From Lytechinus variegatus (taxonomy: Eukaryota; Echinodermata; Echinoidea; Temnopleuroida; Toxopneustidae): a stretch of DNA of 64,000 bases. The notes under the pieces are model-generated. The model was not told the DNA's origin. It did not search any database and saw only the letters and a program-made list of their open reading frames with translations. Made by a program: the position numbers and the translations under genes. The stretch spans positions 9,098,501 through 9,162,500 of the forward strand of contig NC_054758.1 in the NCBI RefSeq assembly GCF_018143015.1, in the 5' to 3' direction. Positions 59,001-64,000 of the stretch are shown piece by piece. Each line of letters starts with the position of its first letter. The stretch's first letter is position 1.

Positions 59001-59715
59001 TAGGAGTTTCTTGAGGATGTTTTCATGGTGATCTTGATACCTGATCAGCTTGGGAAACCCAGGAATGAAGAAACCTGAAAGATATTTCAAGCAATACAGT
59101 AACTGTCAACAAACAAATTAGTAGGTATTTTAATGCTAACTGGATTTGCTATCACTGAAGAGCTGAAAAGTTCAACTAGTGTTTATACAAATGTTACTTT
59201 TTTGTAAAAGATGTCAAAATAAGTAATTTCTCTAAGATGATGTCAGAAGGACAAACATTGCTCATTCTTAATAACAAAAAAACAGGAGCTCATCACAGTT
59301 AAAGAGAGCTTAAATCACAAGATGATTTTCCCCTCCACATATATTTTTGCTAATTAAGGATCATTTGATGTATCTCCCAAACCCAGCTGGTGTAGCAGTG
59401 GTCATGTAAGCCCAGGTGAATAGGTTCAAATCCCACGAAGGGCAATGTACTCGTCTAACATTCACTTATTTTAATCCCATACGTCCGTAAATCATGAGAG
59501 CACTTTGCCCCCATATCATTGGCCAAGTTGGCTTGAATATTGAAATATTTGGCATTGAAGATGCAGTGTTTGGCGCCCTCTGTAGTTGACTTACCATGCA
59601 TGGCATGCTTGGTGTCTGTCAGTAGGATAAGAAGAGCCCAGAATGCTTCTTCTTCGTTAAGGTACATGAGAAGGAGGGCTGCTATTTGGCTCATCCCCTG
59701 GCAATATCCAACCTC
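39696..59715 (-). CDS. USP6NL: USP6NL (RN-tre)-like TBC-domain Rab GAP, 3' eight exons (partial)
   Basis: TBC-domain proteins accelerate GTP hydrolysis by Rab GTPases. Vertebrate USP6NL acts on Rab5 and Rab43 in endocytosis and Golgi traffic. Exons on the minus strand, in order: 59595-59715, 58980-59074, 56309-56474, 55737-55853, 54897-55045, 45879-45935, 44525-44572, 39696-40661. Splice phases agree across all junctions, and the joined frame is open for 572 residues. Residues 1-165 are the second half of the TBC domain: [18 protein letters not shown] with the Tyr-x-Gln catalytic glutamine, then [31 protein letters not shown] and YTLMKLH, all as in human USP6[14 protein letters not shown] is the conserved post-TBC segment. 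The tail is Ser/Pro-rich, with [11 protein letters not shown] resembling the human SQYDNV motif. It ends VTYI, a possible class I PDZ ligand. The exons with the catalytic arginine lie beyond the window. TBC1D3-like paralogues are less likely. Confidence 0.92.
41569..41640. repeat. Fragment of the GGCCTGTATTCTGAAG MITE
   Basis: GGCCTGTATTCTTAAGTCGG, then CTAACTCTGCACTAGAATTA and GGGGAGCCAAA. These match the left part of the element at 53223-53516; the remainder is diverged. Confidence 0.55.
42022..42321. mobile_element. MITE with GCGTGTTTCTACA ends (300 bp)
   Basis: CGCGTGTTTCTACACAGAA at the left faces ACTGTAGAAACACGC at the right. GAACAGTTTATCTTTACC pairs loosely with GGTAAAACTGTTC. A central hairpin CCACCTCCCAGAGGTGG lies near 42170-42190. 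Confidence 0.6.
42951..43349 (+). mobile_element. MITE, TTAAAGANAAATTCCAG family, copy 1
   Basis: TTAAAGATAAATTCCAG at the left and, on the other strand at the right, TTAAAGAGAAATGCCAG. The 400-bp interior (GTGCGGATTCGGTCACTTCC, CGGGTCTTTATTCCAGCAAT) is not a foldback. A second copy in the opposite orientation is at 57077-57469. Confidence 0.82.
44121..44395. repeat. Foldback repeat rich in GGCACCAGTTGG
   Basis: The left arm carries GGCACCAGTTGGCACCAGTT. The right arm carries the complementary TTCAAACTGGCACCATCTGG. Inner blocks GTGGTGTGCAGTAGCTCAA and TTGAGCAACTGCACACCAC also pair. The unit GGCACCAGTTGG is itself tandemly repeated. Confidence 0.75.
44525..44572 (-). CDS. USP6NL: USP6NL-like gene, 48-bp exon (Pro-rich)
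   Basis: Acceptor TTGTTTTGGTAG, donor GAG|GTGAGA. Encodes [16 protein letters not shown], phase 0 at both ends. PIPPAK fits the class II SH3-ligand pattern PxxPxK. The assignment rests on splice sites, phase and order, because so short a peptide cannot be matched by homology. Confidence 0.65.
44718..44830. repeat. Diverged copy of the TTTCATGAAACGCTCCC MITE
   Basis: GTTTCATAAAACTTGC, AAGCTACTGAAATCC and AATCTGATTGGCTGATAGCA follow the order of the copies at 53921 and 54299. Termini eroded. Confidence 0.5.
45879..45935 (-). CDS. USP6NL: USP6NL-like gene, 57-bp exon
   Basis: Acceptor CTGTTTGTCCTTTAG, donor CAG|GTGAGC. Encodes [19 protein letters not shown], phase 0 at both ends, hydrophilic and Ser/Gln-rich. 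Like the 48-bp exon it could be an alternative cassette. Confidence 0.62.
46149..46752. mobile_element. Foldback MITE of the TTAAAGG clan (604 bp)
   Basis: TTAAAGGACAAGTCCACCC at the left; TTAAAGGTCAAGTCCACC on the other strand at the right. Arms of about 220 bp include CATCAAAATCGGATGTAAAA and its complement. The middle is unpaired. Confidence 0.88.
46768..47095. other. Gene-free intronic stretch
   Basis: A short (CT)n tract at 46770-46789, then sequence with moderately open frames on both strands (46851-47186). I see no family match or splice-site support. Confidence 0.35.
47096..47330. mobile_element. MITE, CACCGGTGTT family, copy 3
   Basis: AACACCGCAAAGACACCGG and ATCTATATCGGTCCACACC at the left face GGTGTGGACTGTGAACCGAT and GACACCGGCGTTTTTTTCAG at the right. 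CACACCAGAGA blocks match the copy at 27335. Confidence 0.78.
47850..48060. mobile_element. Diverged MITE, ATTCCAAGGATTTAAA family, copy 2
   Basis: CTCAATTCCAAGGATTTAAA at the left and TTCAAATCATTGAAAT at the right; central AGATTTTGATTCAAATCTG. Same layout as the copy at 5569-5783, with TA-rich flanks and eroded CACTC termini. Confidence 0.7.
48761..49110. repeat. Tandem duplication, 2 units of about 181 bp
   Basis: TGTTCAACTTTGCGTGATTG begins both units (48761 and 48942). The similarity continues through GAAAGAAAGGCATTCTATTA, CTGTTTCACCTCA and CCCATGTTCCACTGATA. The second unit is slightly shorter. Confidence 0.9.
51330..52147. mobile_element. Mariner-type palindromic MITE, copy A (818 bp)
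   Basis: Ends CAGTGCGTCCCAGAA / TTCTGGGACGCACTG with TA on each side. Arms of about 350 bp are nearly perfect complements. A central loop (about 51680-51810, including AGCCAGCCTGGAGAACCTC) is unique. No reading frame. TA flanks and the CAGTG terminus fit a Tc1/mariner-mobilised element. Confidence 0.9.
52160..52978. mobile_element. Mariner-type palindromic MITE, copy B (819 bp), opposite orientation
   Basis: Same termini and arms as copy A, separated from it by 12 bp of alternating TA. Its central loop is the reverse complement of that in copy A (GAGGTTCTCCAGGCTGGCTT), so the two are inserted head to head. A (TA)n tract follows at 52979-53015. Confidence 0.9.
52979..53016. repeat. (TA)n microsatellite
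   Basis: Pure alternating TA next to the palindromic element; probably the insertion target. Confidence 0.95.
53223..53516. mobile_element. MITE, GGCCYGTATTCTSAG family
   Basis: GGCCCATATTCTGAGGCTGG at the left; GGCTCGTATTCTCAACTCCG on the other strand at the right. GACCATGGTCTAACTCTG and ATTATGGGAGCCAA are inner left-arm blocks. Other copies start at 41569 and 63727. Confidence 0.72.
53524..53728. repeat. Foldback repeat with AGTCCTTTTCAGGACT arms
   Basis: AGTCCTGAAAAGGACTGTTT, then GTTATCTTTCTTGG at the left, faces CCAAGAAAGATAAC and AAACAGTCCTTTTCAGGACT at the right. GAGAGCTCTTAAAAGAACTG also pairs with its counterpart. Each arm contains a short perfect hairpin like a histone mRNA stem-loop. 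Confidence 0.82.
53921..54052. mobile_element. MITE, TTTCATGAAACGCTCCC family
   Basis: GGGAGTGTTTCATGAAAC at the left, core GGATCTGATTGGCTCAGAGC, right end TTAATGAAAAACTCCCC. Confidence 0.7.
54299..54430. mobile_element. MITE, TTTCATGAAACGCTCCC family
   Basis: GGGGAGTATTTTCATGAAAA at the left, core GCATCTGATTGGCTAAGAGC, right end TTCATGAAACACTCCCC. It abuts the next MITE directly. Confidence 0.75.
54431..54557. mobile_element. MITE, GTAACACAAAGGTTAGC family, copy 1
   Basis: GTAACACAAAGGTTAGCGGT at the left faces GCTAAACTTTGTGTTACGG at the right. Inner GTTGATCGTACGCTTGATTT and CTACGATCATT pair loosely. Second copy at 63486-63612. Confidence 0.8.
54897..55045 (-). CDS. USP6NL: USP6NL-like gene, post-TBC exon
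   Basis: Acceptor CTCTCATTCCAG, donor CAG|GTAACA. With the base carried over from the previous exon it encodes [20 protein letters not shown] and on to SNGTSKQ. The ELKR(S/A)KL-(V/D)-P segment is conserved just after the TBC domain in USP6NL. Confidence 0.9.
55170..55735 (-). repeat. Tandem relics of the neighbouring TBC exon and its donor site
   Basis: Four degenerate units (exon-like parts starting near 55241, 55364, 55464 and 55613 on the plus strand) repeat the 3' end of the exon at 55737-55853 with its splice donor. The best copy (55613-55680) shares AGGGCATCTATGACCTCA and AACCAAAGTCAATGAC with the real exon but has small indels and a stop in frame. Linkers share AAGGCTCTTT and GGAGACATCCTT. 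Spacing is about 100-150 bp. On the gene strand several units still carry GGTAAG- or GGTATA-like donors. Confidence 0.75.
55737..55853 (-). CDS. USP6NL: USP6NL-like gene, TBC C-terminal exon
   Basis: Acceptor CTTTGTTACCCAG, donor TCAG|GTAAGA. Encodes [20 protein letters not shown] and [18 protein letters not shown], aligning with the HLMKLPMEELVEFFQETL region of human USP6NL. Phase 1 at both ends. Confidence 0.92.
56085..56302. repeat. (CCAT)n microsatellite next to a splice donor
   Basis: Imperfect CCAT/CCTT tetranucleotides over about 215 bp. The tract reaches to within a few bases of the donor of the exon at 56309-56474, so on the gene strand the intron starts GTGAGTATGGATGGATGG. Confidence 0.9.
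56309..56474 (-). CDS. USP6NL: USP6NL-like gene, TBC core exon
   Basis: Acceptor TTTTGTGTTGTAG, donor AGAA|GTGAGT. Encodes [40 protein letters not shown] and [15 protein letters not shown]. This is the most conserved block here: human USP6NL has [20 protein letters not shown] and LRIWDIYIFEGERVL. Confidence 0.96.
57077..57469 (-). mobile_element. MITE, TTAAAGANAAATTCCAG family, copy 2
   Basis: TTAAAGAGAAATTCCAGTAA at the left, TTAAAGATAAATTCCAG on the other strand at the right. The interior matches 42951-43349 in reverse orientation (GGAATAAAGACCCGACGGAA, GGTCATTATATTAGATCC). Confidence 0.85.
57612..57992. repeat. Foldback repeat with 108-bp arms and structured loop
   Basis: The arms are nearly perfect complements (AATTGCTGATGTGGTTTACG at the left; the complement ends at 57992). 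The loop (57720-57880) contains a hairpin ACGGACAG-TCAAC-CTGTCCG followed by AAACGTCGAG, and AGTCCTTTTCAGGACT followed after 7 bases by CAAGAAAGA. The AGTCCTTTTCAGGACT word also forms part of both arms of the repeat at 53524-53728. Confidence 0.8.
58806..58895 (-). pseudogene. Relic duplicate of the adjacent TBC exon
   Basis: On the minus strand it reads [20 protein letters not shown], against [20 protein letters not shown] in the real exon 172 bp away. It is 7 bp shorter in the region for KKLLPKV, so its 3' part shifts frame. The acceptor AG is lost (TTATG in place of TTCAG), while a GTAGTT donor-like site remains. Not usable as a mutually exclusive exon without frame loss. Confidence 0.88.
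58980..59074 (-). CDS. USP6NL: USP6NL-like gene, TBC exon (FPKLIRYQ)
   Basis: Acceptor ATATCTTTCAG, donor CTG|GTAGGT. Encodes [20 protein letters not shown] and [11 protein letters not shown], matching [20 protein letters not shown] of human USP6NL. Enters in phase 1 and leaves in phase 0. Confidence 0.94.
59385..59460 (+). repeat. SINE or tRNA-like fragment
   Basis: AGCTGGTGTAGCAGTGGTCA and AGGTTCAAATCCCAC look like degenerate A and B boxes. Too short and unpaired to be a tRNA gene. Confidence 0.4.
59595..59715 (-). CDS. USP6NL: USP6NL-like gene, TBC exon with catalytic Gln
   Basis: Acceptor TTTTCTGTAG, donor CATG|GTAAGT. Encodes [20 protein letters not shown] and [23 protein letters not shown] is the YxQ glutamine-finger motif of TBC GAPs. 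The human counterpart is [20 protein letters not shown]. This is the most 5' exon visible. Confidence 0.96.
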
Positions 59716-59876
59716 CTACAGAAAAATCAAAGAAAGAAGATGATGAAAAATCAAAATTTGAGAATCATTTTCGATAACCATATTTTGGTAGCGCATGATG
59801 CAAATACCCACACAACCCAAATTTGTTTGGAATTGGTCCATGGGGCCCCAAGATATGACCTCATGAAGTCAATGTG

Positions 59877-60165
59877 GAGCGTTGTGGCCCAGTGGATAAG
59901 TCTTCTGACTTTGAAACAGAGGGTCGTGGGTTCGAATCCCAGCCATGGCGTAATTTCCTTCAGCAAGAAATTTATTCACATCGTGCTGCACTCGACCCAG
60001 GTGAGGTGAATGGGTACCCGGCAGGATTAATTCCTTGAATGCATGAGCGATGAAAGGCAGCTCGAGCTAAAGCCGGGGTAATAATAAAAAAACAACGCGC
60101 CTCGGAATAGAATATTTCTAGATAGATGGCGCTATATAAATGCCTATTACTATCATTATTATTAA
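59877..60165 (+). mobile_element. tRNA-derived SINE, family A, full-length copy
   Basis: GTTGTGGCCCAGTGGATAAG (A box), GGGTTCGAATCCCAGCC (B box), body TTTCCTTCAGCAAGAAATTT and GACCCAGGTGAGGTGAATGG, and a tail with GGCGCTATATAAATGCC and ATTATTATTAA. Three other copies in the window share the same order. The head is tRNA-like; the tail probably pairs with a partner LINE. Confidence 0.9.
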
Positions 60166-61644
60166 TGTATTATTGGCCTGATTCTAAATGTTAGGAACCA
60201 GGTCAATAATACATTGACTTCAATGGGGCTAATAATGTATTCATGAGGTCAAGTGTCTGTTATTAATATCTAATACTTGAGTTTGTGAGTACAAGTCATG
60301 ATGTATCAGATCAATGTTTATATTTTTTATCCTGACAAGATCATCCTTAATATTAAAATGAAAAGTACTTATGTCAGAAGTACTATCTGATAACAGATGC
60401 TGAAAATCTCTCCAAATGTCACAACATTAAACCCATTCACAACAGCATGACACTTATTCATCATTGAGAAATTTGTAATTTTTTAATATATTTCAGAGAT
60501 ACCATAGAGTCACATGAATGATCACATGTCATGATGAATGTTTCTCCAGTATATGAGTGTACATGTATATCATAATACTCAAAATCTATTAAATGTCACA
60601 AAATTAAGCCTATCCATGTCATAACACCAAAACATAATTGAGGTTTTTTTTCATTTTCTGTACATATATTTGAAAGATACCATAGAGTCACGTGACTGGT
60701 CACATGTTGTCATGAATGTTTCTTCAGTATGTGAGTGTACATCATAATGTTATCTCTATGTGATCAGGGCAGGAAATGATGCAAGCTTAAGATGGATCTC
60801 CTCAACAGCTCAGTCATCTTTAAGAGATAACTATCAGGGACCTCCTAAACAAATCCCTAAGGAAAGAAGTTTATTGCTTTCTTTAAAAAAAAGGAATTCT
60901 TATCATTGACATAGTATATCCGAGTTGCATTGTTTATTTATGTACTTGTTTCTACCTTTTCTCAAGATTGCCATCCAAATTTGTGTTCCTTTGTTAAAAG
61001 GTTTACGGTTCTTTCGGTTTCGGTTCTTTTCAAATTTTCTTATTCCTGCCATTTATTCATTCAGGGAAATACATATGTACCGGGTTTACAACGAGGAAAA
61101 AAAACTTCAGAACAAGGGACCAACTTGAAATTATTCTCATTACCCTAGCAACTCAGTTTAACAATTTCGCAATCTTTCTCTTCATTATTCATTCATACAC
61201 ACTTCTGCACTTCTATTTTCCCCTCTTTTTTTTTAAGTTTTTCATATATTTGGTTTGACCTTAATGTTCCTTCTTGACTGACTTGACTTGTTAGCATTTC
61301 TGACAATTTCTACTTAATTTTTGTTTCTTAATCTAATTACTTGATGGACTCTACATTTCTGTTCAATAAGTCATATCATGTAGCCTTGAAATTATACACT
61401 TTCACAGAAATGGCCCTTGCATCATCATGATTTAATTCTTAGAGCCTTACATGCAGCTCAGGAATCGTCTGCAATTTGATTCCCCAACTTTAAAATATAT
61501 ATTTAGCTGACATGTAGATTGATCCCATGTTACAATTCAAAGAATATATGGGAATATTTAAAAACAACTATATTCTTTGATAAAGTATGGTTGCAAGTTG
61601 CAATTTATTATGCAAATGATATCTCAATTTATCATTGAAGAACT

Positions 61645-61929
61645 TTAAAGGGATGGTCCAGGCTGGAGATATTTATATCTCAATAAATAGAGTGAAATTC
61701 ACAAAGCAAAATGCTCAAAATTTGATCAAAATTGGATGACAAATAACAAAGTTATTGAATTTTGAAGATGACGATGTGAATATAACTGTTTTCACAAAAT
61801 ATTGCTAAACTTTAAAATTCAATAATCTTGCTATTTGTTATCCGATTTTGATAAAATTTTCAACATTTTGCTTTGTGAATTTTACTCTATTTTATTTAGA
61901 TATATTTTCAGCCCGCACCATCCCTTCAA
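61645..61929. mobile_element. Foldback MITE, TTAAAGGGATGGTCC family (285 bp)
   Basis: TTAAAGGGATGGTCCAGGCT at the left; GAAGGGATGGTGCGGGCTG on the other strand at the right. Arms of about 125 bp (AATTCACAAAGCAAAATGC and its complement). Compact relative of 7288-7885. Confidence 0.88.
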
Positions 61930-62286
61930 ACAATAAAAATTGTAGATATTACCAATCCAAAAAATGAAGCATGATTGCTATATAATAATAATATAGCCCT
62001 ATGAATAAAATCTATCTTGGAGGGTTAATGACAGATACTGTACAGTCACTTCCAAAGCCATCCAGATTGAGAATAGAGATACGGCTTTCCAGCGGATTAA
62101 TGCCATTGTCTTTGGGCAATTCTTGAGCTGAGAGAAGAACTTGTGGAAATCCCACCAAAGATTTCAATCTCTAAAAAGCCCTAGATGTATTCAAATCCCA
62201 CAAATGCTCATTGTTTAAGGCATGATAATGCAACTCTTCTTGGAGGCCTGGGAATCGACAATGCATACAACAGACAGGAAGATGAG

Positions 62287-62431
62287 GGGGGGGTGTTTCA
62301 AGAAGAGTTTTTGTCAGTGATTTTTTCATGCTAACTAGCTCTCAGCCAATAAGATGCAAGTATTTGCAGAAGCTTATAACAATCATTGATGTACGTAAAT
62401 CACTGACAACTTTTTTCATGAAACGCTCACC
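62287..62431. mobile_element. MITE, TTTCATGAAACGCTCCC family
   Basis: GGGGTGTTTCAAGAAGAG and TTTTTGTCAGTGATTTTTTC at the left; AAATCACTGACAACTTTTTT and CATGAAACGCTC at the right. Core GCTCTCAGCCAATAAGATGC. Confidence 0.75.
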
Positions 62432-62447
62432 AGAACAAAAGAATGAG

Positions 62448-62710
62448 ATCTAGTGTTTCTGACTCTCGCCTTTCATAAGGATGTGGGTTTGAATCTTAGC
62501 CCTGGCATAATTTCCTTCAGCACGAAATTTATCCACAATGTGCTGCACTTGACCCAGGTGAGGTAATGGGTACAGGCAGGAAGTAATTCCTCAAAAAGCT
62601 GTGCGCACCAGAATCGGTAGACTAGCTTAACCGGGGTAATATAGGAGCACCTTGAGCACCTAGCAAGGTGGATACGTGCGTTATACTAATCCTATATTAT
62701 CATTATTATT
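62448..62710 (+). mobile_element. tRNA-derived SINE, family A, diverged copy
   Basis: GATCTAGTGTTTCTGACTCT (A-box region), GTGGGTTTGAATCTTAGCC (B box), TTTCCTTCAGCACGAAATTT, then ACCCAGGTGAGGTAATGGG and a tail ending in CTATATTATCATTATTATT. Confidence 0.85.
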
Positions 62711-63485
62711 TCACTGCTCCCCTTTTGTAAATTGCCATTAGTGTAGATGGTGTACAGATCCCTACAACCTTCATAGGTAAACTTCAAATACATTGTAAAG
62801 AAGCTCAGCAAAAAGAAATCAGTTTCCAGGCACCTTGAGACAGCTCATCCTATCATACATGCACATTATATGCTTCTATTCTCAAAATGATGATGAATGT
62901 TACCGAGATGAATTACTGACATCGTAATGAGTGCACAATGGTGTCATGATTCATGTTTTATTTAAAGGTCATTATGATTTATCTGTGTGATATCATGAGT
63001 CATGTCATATGATGTCATAATGATGTCACAATGATGTCATCTTTGATAAGGATTTCATTGTGATGTCATGAGCTTGTCTGCTTAACCTTGAACTAAACTT
63101 ATTGCGTTAATTACTTTCAACTTTCATGAAAATTATCAGAACTCCGTTATTTCAAACAAAGAGAAGTTTCTCACATTGTTTTTTATAAGATGAAAATAAG
63201 ACGGACAAACATGTACATTGTAGGTTTGGATAAATCAGGATAAATGATGGCCGAAGAAGCAAGACTATTATCGACTATTAATAGGACTTTCTTTTTTAGT
63301 TTGAAATGGCTGGTAAGACAGTAAGGGGGTGATCGAAGAAGATATGGAAGAAGCAAGTGGTGGAGGAGAGTAGGAAGGTTGTATGGAGGGAGGAGGATGC
63401 ACCAAGTGGAAGAAGTGGGGTGAGGGTGATCTTTGTGAATGCAAGGTAAATCCCACAATCCCAGGAGTCGGGAACTAAACGAGGT

Positions 63486-63612
63486 GGCCTGTAACACAAA
63501 GCTTAGCAATGATCGCAGACACACTTTTCTACGATTTATTCCATTCCAATGTACAATCAATCGTTAAAATAGAGGGTACGATTAATCGCTAACCTTTGTG
63601 TTACGGGACCTA
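63486..63612. mobile_element. MITE, GTAACACAAAGGTTAGC family, copy 2
   Basis: GTAACACAAAGCTTAGCAAT at the left faces CTAACCTTTGTGTTACGGG at the right. Opposite orientation to the copy at 54431-54557. Confidence 0.8.
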
Positions 63613-63726
63613 GGTGGGTGTTTCATATAAAAGCTGTTTATGTGTTACGAACGACTTTACAAACAACTGGTGATCCTTTCTTGATGTAATCATGCGCACC
63701 AAATTTTATGTGGATTTAGCTCCTAA

Positions 63727-64000
63727 GGCCTGTATTCTGAAGTCAGGTTTTAGTTAAAATCAGGTTTAAAATTTTGGTTTAAGTATGGATAGTCAATTTT
63801 TACATAAATCACTAACGGTAGGGATATCATATTTCAGCTCATTTGGCTCTCAAATCATTCATAATTGTCTAGGAAGTTTGAATATATGATTGTCTTCACC
63901 ATCGATGAATCAGGAAAGAGCACAGTAAACATAAGAAACATACATTTGACACTTATGTCTACCCATAATTTTAGCAGAGTTAGACCATAGTCTAAGTTAA
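63727..64000. mobile_element. MITE, GGCCTGTATTCTGAAG family, cut by window end
   Basis: GGCCTGTATTCTGAAGTCAG at the left. ATTTTAGCAGAGTTAGACC and ATAGTCTAAGTTAA near the window end match, in reverse, the inner arm CTAACTCTG-TAAT seen at 53275. The right terminus lies outside. Confidence 0.65.

Larger units (their letters stand above)
59716..64000 (-). other. Upstream intron of the USP6NL-like gene (continues past the window)
   Basis: I searched for exons coding for the arginine-finger part of the TBC domain (FRDHIMFRERYG-like) and found none. Contains two SINEs, four MITEs and a GATGTCATNNTGATGTCA-rich stretch at 62940-63075. The 125-codon frame at 63183-63560 (-) has no family resemblance and overlaps a MITE. 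Confidence 0.55.

Noticed and set aside
59385-59460. Possible tRNA gene
   Set aside because: Only degenerate box motifs; no cloverleaf can be drawn.
63183-63560. 125-codon frame on the minus strand upstream of the USP6NL-like exons
   Set aside because: No TBC similarity, no phase-compatible splice sites, and it overlaps a MITE; composition biased by a GGA/GAAG-rich tract.

Overview
The window looks like nuclear DNA of a marine deuterostome invertebrate, most likely an echinoderm and probably a sea urchin. That is an inference. The grounds are AT-rich sequence dense in palindromic MITEs, tRNA-derived SINEs that resemble known sea-urchin SINEs, long simple-repeat tracts, and short exons in large introns. 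No ribosomal RNA gene, intact tRNA gene, CRISPR array, bacterial operon or virus-like element was recognised.

Three protein-coding genes are supported by homology, splice sites and conserved reading phase. (1) 11078-14447 (+): a four-exon gene for a 429-residue Myb/SANT-like DNA-binding protein of the FSBP/NAIF1/MSANTD type, with a C-terminal coiled coil; all introns are phase 0. (2) 21585-27874 (+): a four-exon gene for a 148-residue unrecognised type I membrane protein (signal peptide, short Thr/Pro-rich ectodomain, one membrane segment, 45-residue tail); all introns are phase 1. (3) 39696-59715 (-): the 3' two-thirds of a USP6NL (RN-tre)-like Rab GTPase-activating protein. Eight exons code for the second half of the TBC domain, including the catalytic Tyr-x-Gln motif, and for the whole Ser/Pro-rich tail. 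Its 5' exons, with the arginine finger, lie beyond 64000.

Layout: 1-11000 is gene-free and rich in MITEs and microsatellites. 11078-14447 is gene 1. 14450-20100 holds a tandem repeat split by a MITE, a decayed mariner carrying a SINE, and a palindromic array. 21585-27874 is gene 2. 28000-39700 is intergenic: a strand-switching minisatellite, a nested foldback, purine tracts, a TCA tract and another strand-switching minisatellite; its right part may include the long 3' UTR of gene 3. 39696-64000 is gene 3 and its introns, which carry over twenty MITE or SINE copies and a 1.65-kb double palindrome.

The most unusual observations are: exon-derived tandem relics inside gene 3 (four relics of one TBC exon at 55230-55700, and a relic copy of another at 58806-58895); two head-to-head mariner-type palindromes forming a nested inverted repeat (51330-52978); three arrays whose repeat units flip strand at a centre; a histone-mRNA-3'-end-like stem-loop plus purine element inside a dispersed foldback repeat; and a pol III-type element whose head resembles 7SL RNA. 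No new multi-gene system was found. The three genes have no visible functional link.
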